Assembly: GCF_042649825.1 (NCBI RefSeq)
Contig: NZ_JBHSAB010000026.1
Span: 3,872 to 67,871, forward strand
From: Legionella_C dresdenensis
GTDB lineage: Bacteria > Pseudomonadota > Gammaproteobacteria > Legionellales > Legionellaceae
Direction of reading: 5' to 3'
Length of the DNA stretch: 64,000 bases
The notes under the pieces were generated by a model. That model did no database searches and had not been told where the DNA came from. It saw only the letters and a list, made by a program, of their open reading frames with translations. Below are positions 8,249 through 16,309 of this stretch, piece by piece (the stretch's first letter is position 1; every line of letters begins with the position of its first letter). The position numbers and the translations under genes are program-made.

Positions 8249-8695
8249 TTACTTCAATATGGCAATATCAACCCGCAAAGGTTCATCTTCATTGACCACA
8301 AGATTTATTGTCCTGATTTCTTCAATTTCCGGATTATGTTTAATCGGATGAAATTCAAATACTATTTGGGGTAATGACAATTTGGATGGGCCGGGAAGCG
8401 TCGTTTTTAAATTGCCGCCTGTCATGTTGGTTATTTCGCTCATGGTATCGGCAATATCCTGGCGGCTAACTTCATTGATATCGATCGAAAAAATTTGTGC
8501 CGATACTTTCGAAACGGTTTGCTGGCTACAGTATAGATGAATAATACAGCTCCAGTCACCACTAATTGCGATTGCACCAGTTAACGATAACTTGCTTTCA
8601 TCAGCGCCCAGTTTGGCAGTCTTAATAGGCATCGAAAACATGGTATCCCAGAGATTAGTGACGATTTCGGTAATTTGCCCGTTTAATCTATCCAT
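8249..8695 (-). CDS. CheX-like chemotaxis phosphatase domain protein (first copy)
   Basis: 148 residues forming a single CheC/CheX/FliY-type domain. The signature is SEITNMTGGNLKT near residue 90: an E-x-x-N motif, whose Glu and Asn attack phospho-CheY in characterised CheX proteins. The protein has no membrane segment. It is transcribed away from cheA across a 149-base shared upstream region, placing it in the same chemosensory locus. A second copy of the domain lies at 15763-16272. Since no CheZ or CheD gene is seen nearby, one or both may dephosphorylate the CheY proteins; that is inference from family and position. Confidence 0.72.
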   Translation of the reverse strand: MDRLNGQITEIVTNLWDTMFSMPIKTAKLGADESKLSLTGAIAISGDWSCIIHLYCSQQTVSKVSAQIFSIDINEVSRQDIADTMSEITNMTGGNLKTTLPGPSKLSLPQIVFEFHPIKHNPEIEEIRTINLVVNEDEPLRVDIAILK

Positions 8696-8844
8696 TGTGT
8701 GTTCCCTTTTACACTAAAGAATAAACCTTCTGTTGCAGTATAGTAATTTTTGACTATTACTTCCAGTTTGCACAATTTTTCTTTTTATCGTCTATATTTG
8801 GTAAATAGAGACTGCGTGAAAAAACAACCTGCAATGGAATAATA

Positions 8845-11232
8845 ATGAACGAAGAAATTGATGGTTATGATGAAATTGTCAAAGAATTTTTAGCAGAATG
8901 CACAGAGCACCTGGATACTTTAGACAATGGTTTTGTCGTTATTGAACAAAACTCTTCTGACAGAAAAACATTGGCAGAAATTTTTCGCTCTATCCACACC
9001 ATTAAGGGTGGCGCCGGAATGTTGGCTTTTCAAAAATTGGAAAAAGTCACCCATGCTGCGGAAAGTTTATTGTCATTACTTCGTGACGGCAAACTGGAGT
9101 TAAATTCTCAAATCATAACAACCTTGTTACGCTCAGTGGACGTGGTGAGAGAAATGCTTAATATTATTTCTGTCACAAGTTTTGATGGTGATGATGAACA
9201 TGAGGAGTTGATTGCGGATTTGTTGCGATTGCAGACACCGCAACCAGCGGAACAACCGAAACAGTCCAAATCGCGAAAATCGAAGCAATCCAGGCAGCCG
9301 CAAAAACCTGAACAATCGACTATTCCGGCTCAAAATATCCATGTTGAATCGATTGAGGACGAGACGGCAAGCGAGGCTGAACAGGAACCTGAGATCCAGT
9401 TAAGCTATGGGGCTGAGCCTGAAAACAAGGATTTTATTGAGACTCAGTCTACTGAAACACACGAGGAGTATCCTAAAATGGACATCCCTTCTCTGTCAGT
9501 TAATAGCGGTGCCGAAAGCGAACAATCTTCTGATATGAAAAACACGGCAGTAATAGATGCCACTATACGAATAAATGTTGATTTACTCGATAAGTTGATG
9601 AATTTGGTTGGCGAACTTGTTTTATCACGCAATCAGATTCTGCAGTTTATTTCGGCAATATCCGATTCCAGCTTCATTGCAGTATCACAACGCTTGAATT
9701 TAATTACCTCAGAGTTACAAGAGGGGGTAATGAAAACACGCATGCAGCCTATTGGTAATGTATGGAGTAAATTCACCCGAATTGTAAGAGATCTTGCTAC
9801 CACTTGTAATAAGCGGGTTAACCTGGTGATGTATGGTAAAGAAACCGAGTTGGACAAGACACTGATTGAAGCGATTAAAGATCCGTTAACACACATCGTA
9901 AGAAATTCAGTTGATCATGGCATCGAACTGCCGGAAAAACGCCGTCTCGCCGGAAAACCCGAAGAAGGTACAATTACCTTAAAGGCTTATCATGAAGGCG
10001 GGCACGTTAATATTGAAATCCATGATGATGGCGGCGGGCTGTCTGCTGAAAAAATTAAAGGAAAAGCGCTTGAAAAGGGGCTTATAAGTGCTGATCAAGC
10101 CGCGCGAATGAGTGAACGGGATGCACTAAACCTGGTTTTCCTCCCCGGTTTTTCCACTGCTGAAAAAGTGACCAATATTTCTGGCCGCGGCGTAGGTATG
10201 GATGTAGTCCGTACTAATATTGAGCGGATTAACGGCACAATAGAATTACAAAGCAAATTAGGTTGGTCTACAACGATCAAGATAAAGATTCCATTAACAT
10301 TGGCGATTATCCCGGCCTTAATAATTACCTGCCAGGGCAATCGTTATGCCATACCGCAGATTAGCCTGCTGGAACTGGTTCGCCTGGAGCCTGACGAGAT
10401 TGATAATAATATTCAGTATATTAAAGATGATCCAGTGTATAAACTGCGAGGAAAATTATTACCGCTGGTTTATTTAAATAAAGAGCTGGAATTAGCCGGC
10501 GGTGTAGTCGGCAGAAATAATGAATCGATTAATATTGTTGTTTTACAGGCAGGCGAGACTGAATTTGGTTTAGTTGTCGACAGTATTACTGATACGCAGG
10601 AAATTGTCGTTAAACCATTAAGTAAGTTATTACGTAATCAGCAGGTATTTGCCGGCGCTACGATTATGGGTGATGGCAAGATCTCATTAATTCTTGATGC
10701 CGTGGGCATTGCGCGAAAAGCAGGACTGCTTTCAACCTCCATGGATGCTAATAAAATTAACAGGAAAAACGAAGATCAGGAAAATAAATTGGAAAAACAA
10801 ACCCTGCTTCTTTTAAGCGCAGGTACAGCTAACCCTATGGGTGTTCCGTTAGAAAAAGTGGATCGCATCGAAGAGTTTTCTACGGAGACGATTGAGTTAA
10901 TCGGGGCTCAGGAAGTTGTGCAATATCGAGACTCTATTATGCCGCTTGTTCGCCTTAATAAATTTATGAGAGCGAATGGTTCAATGGTTATTGATGACAA
11001 AAAAGTGCAGGTAATCGTGCACTCCAATGGTTCACATAATTATGGGTTAGTTGTTGATCGGGTTTATGACATTGTTGAAGGAGCTTTCCGATTTGATAAG
11101 GACATTAGGCGTCCAGGTGTTATAGGGGCTTCAGTCATTGAGGATAAAATAACAGAAATCCTGGATATTGAAGCAATTATGCGTGATGTATTGCCTGCGT
11201 ATTACCAACAGTCCGCTAAGGTGCAATCATGA
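8845..11232 (+). CDS. cheA: Chemotaxis histidine kinase CheA with tandem CheW-like domains
   Basis: 795 residues. Order of parts: HPt domain at about 1-105 with phospho-acceptor His51 in SIHTIKGGAGM; a long low-complexity linker (about 128-225, rich in Gln, Glu, Lys and Ser); dimerisation helices from about 230 (NVDLLDKLMNLVGELVLSRN); HATPase domain with HIVRNSVDHGIE (N box), DDGGGL (G1) and GRGVGMDVV (G2); then a CheW-like regulatory domain (about 485-630). Unlike standard CheA, a second CheW-like domain follows (about 655-790; VPLEKVDRIEEF, GLVVDRVYDIVEG). No separate P2 domain is evident, so CheY/CheB docking may use the linker. The kinase phosphorylates CheY and CheB under receptor control. 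Overlaps cheW by 4 bases. Confidence 0.96.
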   Translation: MNEEIDGYDEIVKEFLAECTEHLDTLDNGFVVIEQNSSDRKTLAEIFRSIHTIKGGAGMLAFQKLEKVTHAAESLLSLLRDGKLELNSQIITTLLRSVDVVREMLNIISVTSFDGDDEHEELIADLLRLQTPQPAEQPKQSKSRKSKQSRQPQKPEQSTIPAQNIHVESIEDETASEAEQEPEIQLSYGAEPENKDFIETQSTETHEEYPKMDIPSLSVNSGAESEQSSDMKNTAVIDATIRINVDLLDKLMNLVGELVLSRNQILQFISAISDSSFIAVSQRLNLITSELQEGVMKTRMQPIGNVWSKFTRIVRDLATTCNKRVNLVMYGKETELDKTLIEAIKDPLTHIVRNSVDHGIELPEKRRLAGKPEEGTITLKAYHEGGHVNIEIHDDGGGLSAEKIKGKALEKGLISADQAARMSERDALNLVFLPGFSTAEKVTNISGRGVGMDVVRTNIERINGTIELQSKLGWSTTIKIKIPLTLAIIPALIITCQGNRYAIPQISLLELVRLEPDEIDNNIQYIKDDPVYKLRGKLLPLVYLNKELELAGGVVGRNNESINIVVLQAGETEFGLVVDSITDTQEIVVKPLSKLLRNQQVFAGATIMGDGKISLILDAVGIARKAGLLSTSMDANKINRKNEDQENKLEKQTLLLLSAGTANPMGVPLEKVDRIEEFSTETIELIGAQEVVQYRDSIMPLVRLNKFMRANGSMVIDDKKVQVIVHSNGSHNYGLVVDRVYDIVEGAFRFDKDIRRPGVIGASVIEDKITEILDIEAIMRDVLPAYYQQSAKVQS

Positions 11233-11654
11233 CAGCAGAGAGAAAAATCTGTACTTTCTATGTGCATAACTTTTTCTTTGGTATTGATGTATTTAAAATT
11301 CAAGAGGTTATCCGCTTTCAGGAAATGACGCATGTTCCCCTGGCAAGCGATGTTATCAGCGGCTTAATTAATATGAGAGGCCAGATTGTTACTGCAATAG
11401 ATATGCGTAAACGCCTTGATTTTCCTCCTGCCGAAGAAAAACCGACAAATATTATCGTTCGTACTGATGATTCACTAATTAGTCTGCTAGTTGATGGCAT
11501 TGGCGATGTTATTGATATTCCCGAGGATAAATTTGAATCGCCGCCGGAAAATGTAAAAAGCAGTTTTCAGCAATTTTTAAAAGAAGTATGTCAGTTAGAT
11601 AAGCAGCTATTGTTAATACTGGATATTGAACAATTATTAAAAATAGCAATGTAG
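11229..11654 (+). CDS. cheW: Chemotaxis adaptor CheW
   Basis: 141 residues, one complete CheW SH3-like domain. It couples the receptor tip to CheA. Family features are FFFGIDVFKIQEVI, VISGLINMRGQIVTAIDMRKRL (the conserved NxRG loop) and SLLVDGIGDVIDI. The ATG overlaps the cheA stop codon, so the two are translated together. Length is at the short end but normal for a single-domain CheW. Confidence 0.96.
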   Translation: MTAERKICTFYVHNFFFGIDVFKIQEVIRFQEMTHVPLASDVISGLINMRGQIVTAIDMRKRLDFPPAEEKPTNIIVRTDDSLISLLVDGIGDVIDIPEDKFESPPENVKSSFQQFLKEVCQLDKQLLLILDIEQLLKIAM

Positions 11655-11687
11655 AAGCTGGGCCAGGTAAAAAATAAGGACGGGATC

Positions 11688-13460
11688 ATGAAAAAAGCAA
11701 TCAATCACGGTGAAAAAGACATTGTTGATCAAATCGATGGCACAAATGATTTACAAACAAAATATGAAACCTTGCAGCGAGAGCACAAGGCAGTTATGGA
11801 TGCCATTAATATGGCGAATATCGTGTCTGAAGCAAATCCCCGTGGTGTGGTTATTGCCGTTAATGACAAGCTTTGTGAAGTATCTCAATATAGCCGTGAA
11901 GAATGTATTGGCAGGCCTCACAATATGTTCCGTCACCCTGACATGCCGAAAAGCGTATTTAAAGAACTTTGGAATACTATCGGTTCCGGAAAAATATTTA
12001 ATGGAAAAATCAAAAACAAACGAAAAGACGGCACCCCTTATTATGTCGATGCTTTGATTACACCTGTATTTGATGAAAATGGAAAAATTGCCAAGTACAT
12101 CGGTATTAGAACCGACACAACCGATATACAAATGGATTTGGCACGTTATAAAGCTATTTATGATGCGGTAAATTATGCTTCGGCCTTGATTGAGTTCGAT
12201 CTGCAGGGGCATATCCTGGATGCCAATCAGAATTTTCTCGATGTGATGGGCTACAGTTTGAGTGAAATTAAAGGCAAGCATCATTCAATGTTTATCGATC
12301 CAGATGAAGCCAAATCGGAAAAATATCGCCAATTCTGGGAAGATCTGCGGGCTGGCGTGACCGTTCGTGATGTCTTTAAACGGATAGGCAAAGGCGGCAA
12401 GACTGTTTGGATACGGGCATCTTATGGACCGCAAAAAGATGATAGCGGGCACGTAATCGGTGTTATAAAACTGGCGACTGATGTCACTGAGGAAAAAAAC
12501 CGTGAACTCGATTTAATGCGTAAAGTAAATATGATTCTGGAAGTGATGAGCGCAGCAGAGAAAGGGGATTTGCGCAAAGAAATAGAAGTGAGCGGCAATG
12601 AGCCTGTCGATCTCGTTTGTGCCTCTATCAAGCAGTTTTTAGCTACTCTTCGTGAAAATATTGCACACATCACTAAAAGCACCCAAGCGTTAATGTCTTC
12701 CTCAGAAGAGCTAACTGCTATCGGACAGCAAATGGCGGGCACCGCGGAAGAAACGTCCGCACAATCAAATATTGTCTCTTCGTCTGCGGAGCAAGTCAGT
12801 AGAAATATCCAGACAGTTGCGTCCAGTGCAGAAGAATTGAACGCCAGTATTCGGGAAATTGCTAAAAATACTTCTGATGCAGCCAATGTTGCGACGCAGG
12901 CAGTTTCATTAACTGATGAAGCAACGCTTACTATGTCCAAGTTGGGCGAAAGCAGCGCCCAGATTGGCAATGTGGTTAAGGTCATTACTTCTATCGCTCA
13001 ACAAACCAACCTGCTGGCATTAAATGCGACAATCGAAGCGGCACGGGCAGGTGAAGCGGGTAAAGGATTTGCGGTAGTCGCCAATGAGGTAAAAGAATTA
13101 GCCAAAGAGACAGCTAAAGCTACGGAAGATATTAGCCACCGTATTGAAGCAATTCAAAGCGATACTGTTGCTTCGGTCGAGGTGATTACCAAGGTAAATA
13201 ATATCATCCGGGAAATTAACGAAACCCAGAACACTATTGCTTCTGCAGTAGAGGAGCAAAGTGCGACAACCAGTGAAATTGGACGAAGCGTCTCTGAGGC
13301 GGCAGTTGGCGGCGCTGAAATTTCTGAAAATATTTTGGGGGTAGCGCAAGCCGCCAAAGACACTGCGCAAGGCGCAAGCAGTAACCAGATCGCGGCAGAG
13401 GAATTAGCACGGATGGCATCAGAATTGCAACGCATTGTTTCGCAATTTATTTATGAATAA
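11688..13460 (+). CDS. Soluble methyl-accepting chemotaxis protein with two PAS domains
   Basis: 590 residues and no membrane segment or signal peptide, so a cytoplasmic receptor. An N-terminal coiled helix leads into PAS 1 (about 35-145), which contains GRPHNMFRHPDMPKSVF, wording typical of Aer-like redox-sensing PAS domains, and PAS 2 (about 155-270; FLDVMGYSLSEIKG, FKRIGKGGKTVWIRASY). A short helical linker then leads to the signalling hairpin, whose tip reads IAQQTNLLALNATIEAARAG. The C-terminus (RIVSQFIYE) lacks an NWETF-type CheR tether. A redox or energy signal is plausible from the PAS type but not shown. Embedded between cheW and cheY in one direction, it is probably this island's dedicated receptor. 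Confidence 0.93.
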   Translation: MKKAINHGEKDIVDQIDGTNDLQTKYETLQREHKAVMDAINMANIVSEANPRGVVIAVNDKLCEVSQYSREECIGRPHNMFRHPDMPKSVFKELWNTIGSGKIFNGKIKNKRKDGTPYYVDALITPVFDENGKIAKYIGIRTDTTDIQMDLARYKAIYDAVNYASALIEFDLQGHILDANQNFLDVMGYSLSEIKGKHHSMFIDPDEAKSEKYRQFWEDLRAGVTVRDVFKRIGKGGKTVWIRASYGPQKDDSGHVIGVIKLATDVTEEKNRELDLMRKVNMILEVMSAAEKGDLRKEIEVSGNEPVDLVCASIKQFLATLRENIAHITKSTQALMSSSEELTAIGQQMAGTAEETSAQSNIVSSSAEQVSRNIQTVASSAEELNASIREIAKNTSDAANVATQAVSLTDEATLTMSKLGESSAQIGNVVKVITSIAQQTNLLALNATIEAARAGEAGKGFAVVANEVKELAKETAKATEDISHRIEAIQSDTVASVEVITKVNNIIREINETQNTIASAVEEQSATTSEIGRSVSEAAVGGAEISENILGVAQAAKDTAQGASSNQIAAEELARMASELQRIVSQFIYE

Positions 13461-13481
13461 TCTGATTTATAAGGGAGTTAT

Positions 13482-13853
13482 ATGATGAAAAGAGTAATCC
13501 TGATTGACGACTCAAAAACTGCCAGAGCAATGCTCAAGCGCATTTTTGTCGAGTTGGGAGATTGGGAGATCATGGAGGCATCTAATGGACTGGAGGCTCT
13601 GGAGCAACTGGCCAGGGTGCCTTCGATAGATTTGGCGTGCGTGGACTGGAATATGCCAGTGATGAATGGCCTTGAGTTCATTACAGAGGCTAAAAAGAAA
13701 ATGAAAGGGGTCTGGATGATGATGGTTACCTCTGAAACTGAAATGAATAATATGTATAAGGCAATGGTTGCTGGCGCTAATGAATATGTTATGAAGCCTT
13801 TTACTAAAGAAGTGATCCTGGCGAAACTTGATATGATGGGATTGGCAACATAA
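13482..13853 (+). CDS. cheY: CheY-like single-domain response regulator
   Basis: 123 residues, a lone receiver domain. The acidic pocket LIDDSKT, phospho-acceptor Asp55 in CVDWNMPVMNG, the switch Thr in VTSE and the lysine of VMKPF are all present. It should be phosphorylated by CheA and carry the signal to the motor or other output. A good ribosome site (AAGGGAG) precedes two tandem ATGs at 13482 and 13485. It sits between the receptor gene and cheB. The second CheY of the island, at 19030, is quite different in sequence, so the two probably do different jobs. Confidence 0.94.
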   Translation: MMKRVILIDDSKTARAMLKRIFVELGDWEIMEASNGLEALEQLARVPSIDLACVDWNMPVMNGLEFITEAKKKMKGVWMMMVTSETEMNNMYKAMVAGANEYVMKPFTKEVILAKLDMMGLAT

Positions 13854-13882
13854 TCATATAATCTGTTTAAGGATTAAATAGA

Positions 13883-14944
13883 ATGTCTAAAATTAAAGTG
13901 ATGATAATTGATGATTCTGCCTTAATGAGACGAATTATTAATACCTTACTAAGCAAAGACCCTGATATTGAAGTTGTCGGCTCAATTAGTAATGCGGTCT
14001 ATGCGTTAAATATGATTGAACGCTTACAGCCGGATATTATCACCCTGGACATTGAAATGCCTGGAATGGATGGTTTGACGGCATTAACCGAATTAAGGAA
14101 AAAATACCCTGAATTACCGGTGATTATGTGCAGTTCGTTAACCCTGAATGGCGCGACTGTCACATTAGAGGCATTAAACCGCGGCGCCAATGATTATGTG
14201 ACCAAACCGTCTTCTTCGGGGTCGGCAAAAGATTCATTTGAGCAAATGAGTCAAGACTTGCTTTATAAAATTAAGGGGCTTACCAGTCATTTAGTTAAAG
14301 CCGCGCCTCAGCCAGTTGTCGCAAAACCACAAACAACATCTTCTTCGGAACCCAGAGCTATCCATGTTCTTGCGATAGGAGTATCTACTGGCGGGCCTAA
14401 TGCACTCACTGAATTGTTGCCCAAACTACCACGGGATTTTCCGGTTCCGGTTGTGATAGTGCAGCATATGCCTCCGGTTTTTACCAAAATTCTGGCTGAA
14501 AATTTATCTAAAAAATCAGCTTTGGACGTTAAAGAAGCGGTTGATGGCGATATCCTGACTCCAGGTACGATTTTTATCGCACCCGGAAATTATCATATGA
14601 CCGTTGCCCGGGATGGATTGCAAACCAGATTGCGTCTGAATCAGGATCCTCCTGAAAATTTTTGTCGGCCTGCGGTTGATGTGCTTTTTCGCTCTGTAGC
14701 CGCCTTGTATGGAAAAAATACTCTTTCGGTCATTATGACCGGAATGGGACAAGACGGGATGCTAGGGTGTAAAGAGATTAAACAGGAAGGGGGATTGGTT
14801 ATTATCCAGGATCAGGCATCAAGTGTAGTCTGGGGCATGCCTGGGGCCGTATATAAAGAGCAGTTGGCGGATGCTGTCTATCCTTTAACCGATCTCGGCG
14901 GGGCGATTGTTCAATGCGTTAACAGGAAAGGGCTGTTAATATGA
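13883..14944 (+). CDS. cheB: Protein-glutamate methylesterase CheB
   Basis: 353 residues. An N-terminal receiver domain (about 1-125) has phospho-acceptor Asp56 in TLDIEMPGMDG; a short linker follows; the methylesterase domain (about 155-353) shows the catalytic triad Ser168 (GVSTGGP), His195 (VQHMPP) and Asp291 (MTGMGQDGM). CheB removes methyl groups from receptor glutamates and deamidates glutamines, resetting receptor sensitivity. It overlaps cheR by 4 bases, so the two antagonistic adaptation enzymes are translationally coupled. Confidence 0.97.
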   Translation: MSKIKVMIIDDSALMRRIINTLLSKDPDIEVVGSISNAVYALNMIERLQPDIITLDIEMPGMDGLTALTELRKKYPELPVIMCSSLTLNGATVTLEALNRGANDYVTKPSSSGSAKDSFEQMSQDLLYKIKGLTSHLVKAAPQPVVAKPQTTSSSEPRAIHVLAIGVSTGGPNALTELLPKLPRDFPVPVVIVQHMPPVFTKILAENLSKKSALDVKEAVDGDILTPGTIFIAPGNYHMTVARDGLQTRLRLNQDPPENFCRPAVDVLFRSVAALYGKNTLSVIMTGMGQDGMLGCKEIKQEGGLVIIQDQASSVVWGMPGAVYKEQLADAVYPLTDLGGAIVQCVNRKGLLI

Positions 14945-15759
14945 CTAATGATGACTTTGACTACATTAAGTTATTTATAAAAAATCATGCTGCAATTGTG
15001 CTTGAAAAAGGAAAGGAATATCTTGTTCAGGCACGCCTGACGCCCATCGCCAAAGAGTATGGCATGACAAGTGTTGATGCCTTGATTCAGGAGTTAAAAA
15101 ACAAGCCTACCGAGCTATTAAAACAGAAAATTGTTGATGCAATGACGACTAATGAAACGCTCTTTTTTCGTGACTCACATCCGTTTGAATTATTAAAAAA
15201 TGTAGTTATTCCCAAACTTGTCGAAAGTAAAATGAAAGAAAAAAAACTGGTAATCTGGTGTGCAGCCGCCTCAAGCGGGCAGGAGCCTTATACCATTGCC
15301 ATCATCCTGAAAGAACTTGAACCATTGCTGCAGGGCTGGACCATAAAATTTGTGGCCAGTGATATAGCAGAAAATATGTTAACCAGGGCAAAGGAAGGGA
15401 TCTATAGCCAATTGGAAGTAAACCGCGGAATGCCCTTGCCTTATTTGTTAAAGTACTTTGAAAAAGAAGGCAATGCCTGGCGGATTCGAAAGGAATTGCG
15501 GGATATGATTGAGTATAAAAAAGTGAATATTGTCAAAGAGTGGCCCTTATCCCAGGTGGATATTGTATTTATGAGAAATATTCTGATTTATTTTGATTTG
15601 GAAACTAAAAAGGAAATCTTCAAGCGATTAAGTACCATAATGACTCGGGATAGCTATTTATTTTTAGGCGGTTCAGAAACTCTGTTAGGACTTAATTGTG
15701 ATTTTGAGCGGTTAGGCGTTGATAGAGTACCTTGTTACCAACTGAAAAAGACAAATTAA
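14941..15759 (+). CDS. cheR: Chemotaxis protein methyltransferase CheR
   Basis: 272 residues. The N-terminal helical CheR_N domain is followed by the S-adenosylmethionine-binding domain: TNETLFFRDSHPFE, VIWCAAASSGQEPYTIAI (the SAM loop), VASDIAENMLTRAKEGIY and VDIVFMRNILIYFD. CheR methylates glutamates on the receptor signalling helices. No C-terminal TPR extension is present, so it is the simple form. The start overlaps the end of cheB (ATGA). Confidence 0.97.
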   Translation: MTNDDFDYIKLFIKNHAAIVLEKGKEYLVQARLTPIAKEYGMTSVDALIQELKNKPTELLKQKIVDAMTTNETLFFRDSHPFELLKNVVIPKLVESKMKEKKLVIWCAAASSGQEPYTIAIILKELEPLLQGWTIKFVASDIAENMLTRAKEGIYSQLEVNRGMPLPYLLKYFEKEGNAWRIRKELRDMIEYKKVNIVKEWPLSQVDIVFMRNILIYFDLETKKEIFKRLSTIMTRDSYLFLGGSETLLGLNCDFERLGVDRVPCYQLKKTN

Positions 15760-15762
15760 TTG

Positions 15763-16272
15763 ATGGATGATGCTATGAATAATGATCAATTGCTTGTACC
15801 CTGGCTTCAGGCGTCTGTAGAGGCGTTTTGTGATTTTGTTTCACAGAGTTTTTTTATTGAAGAAGTTATTGATCCCGCTAATCTTCAAATTGAAGATGCA
15901 GGGCAGTTAAAAAATACCAAAAACCTTGAAGGATCTGCTATAGATCTCAGCATCAATGATAAAAAAATCAGGATCTATTTTTTGGCAAATCAGGAAACAT
16001 TAAGCAATATTGCTGCCCGTATTTTATATACTGATGTTCAGGAAATCCCTGAATATACAGATATAATCGATGCAATAAAAGAAATGACCAATGTAATCGC
16101 CGGCGGTGTTAAAAGCCGCCTTAGCGCCGAGGCAGAAGGCGAGATTGTATTAGGTCTTCCTGTTTATATTAAGCAAATTCCTATCGAAATGGATGAAAAA
16201 AACATGGCTATATTAGGCAAATTTAATCTGAATGAGGGTGCGGCTTATTTTTTAATTAATTTTGTATTATGA
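15763..16272 (+). CDS. CheX-like chemotaxis phosphatase domain protein (second copy)
   Basis: About 169 residues. It resembles the minus-strand protein at 8249-8695: an alpha/beta domain with the same acidic-Asn signature, here IKEMTNVIAGGVKSRL, followed by GEIVLGLPVYIKQ. It starts 4 bases after the cheR stop; ATG at 15763 or 15775 are both possible and neither has a strong ribosome site. By family it may dephosphorylate CheY. The two copies differ widely, so divergence of target (one per CheY) is an idea worth noting, not a fact. It overlaps no domain other than CheX, so it may need a partner. Confidence 0.68.
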   Translation: MDDAMNNDQLLVPWLQASVEAFCDFVSQSFFIEEVIDPANLQIEDAGQLKNTKNLEGSAIDLSINDKKIRIYFLANQETLSNIAARILYTDVQEIPEYTDIIDAIKEMTNVIAGGVKSRLSAEAEGEIVLGLPVYIKQIPIEMDEKNMAILGKFNLNEGAAYFLINFVL

Positions 16273-16309
16273 TTTAAATTATGGGGCGCATAAATATAAT
16301 GGAATTTTT

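Noticed and set aside
8740..8844. Promoters for cheA and the divergent cheX
   Set aside because: TTGACT and TTGCAC boxes are present, but neither has a convincing -10 box at the right distance, and no sigma-28 or sigma-54 consensus was found.
12422..12985. 187-residue open frame on the minus strand opposite the receptor gene
   Set aside because: It is antisense to conserved receptor signalling helices, low in complexity (Ser/Ala/Val rich) and without a ribosome site.
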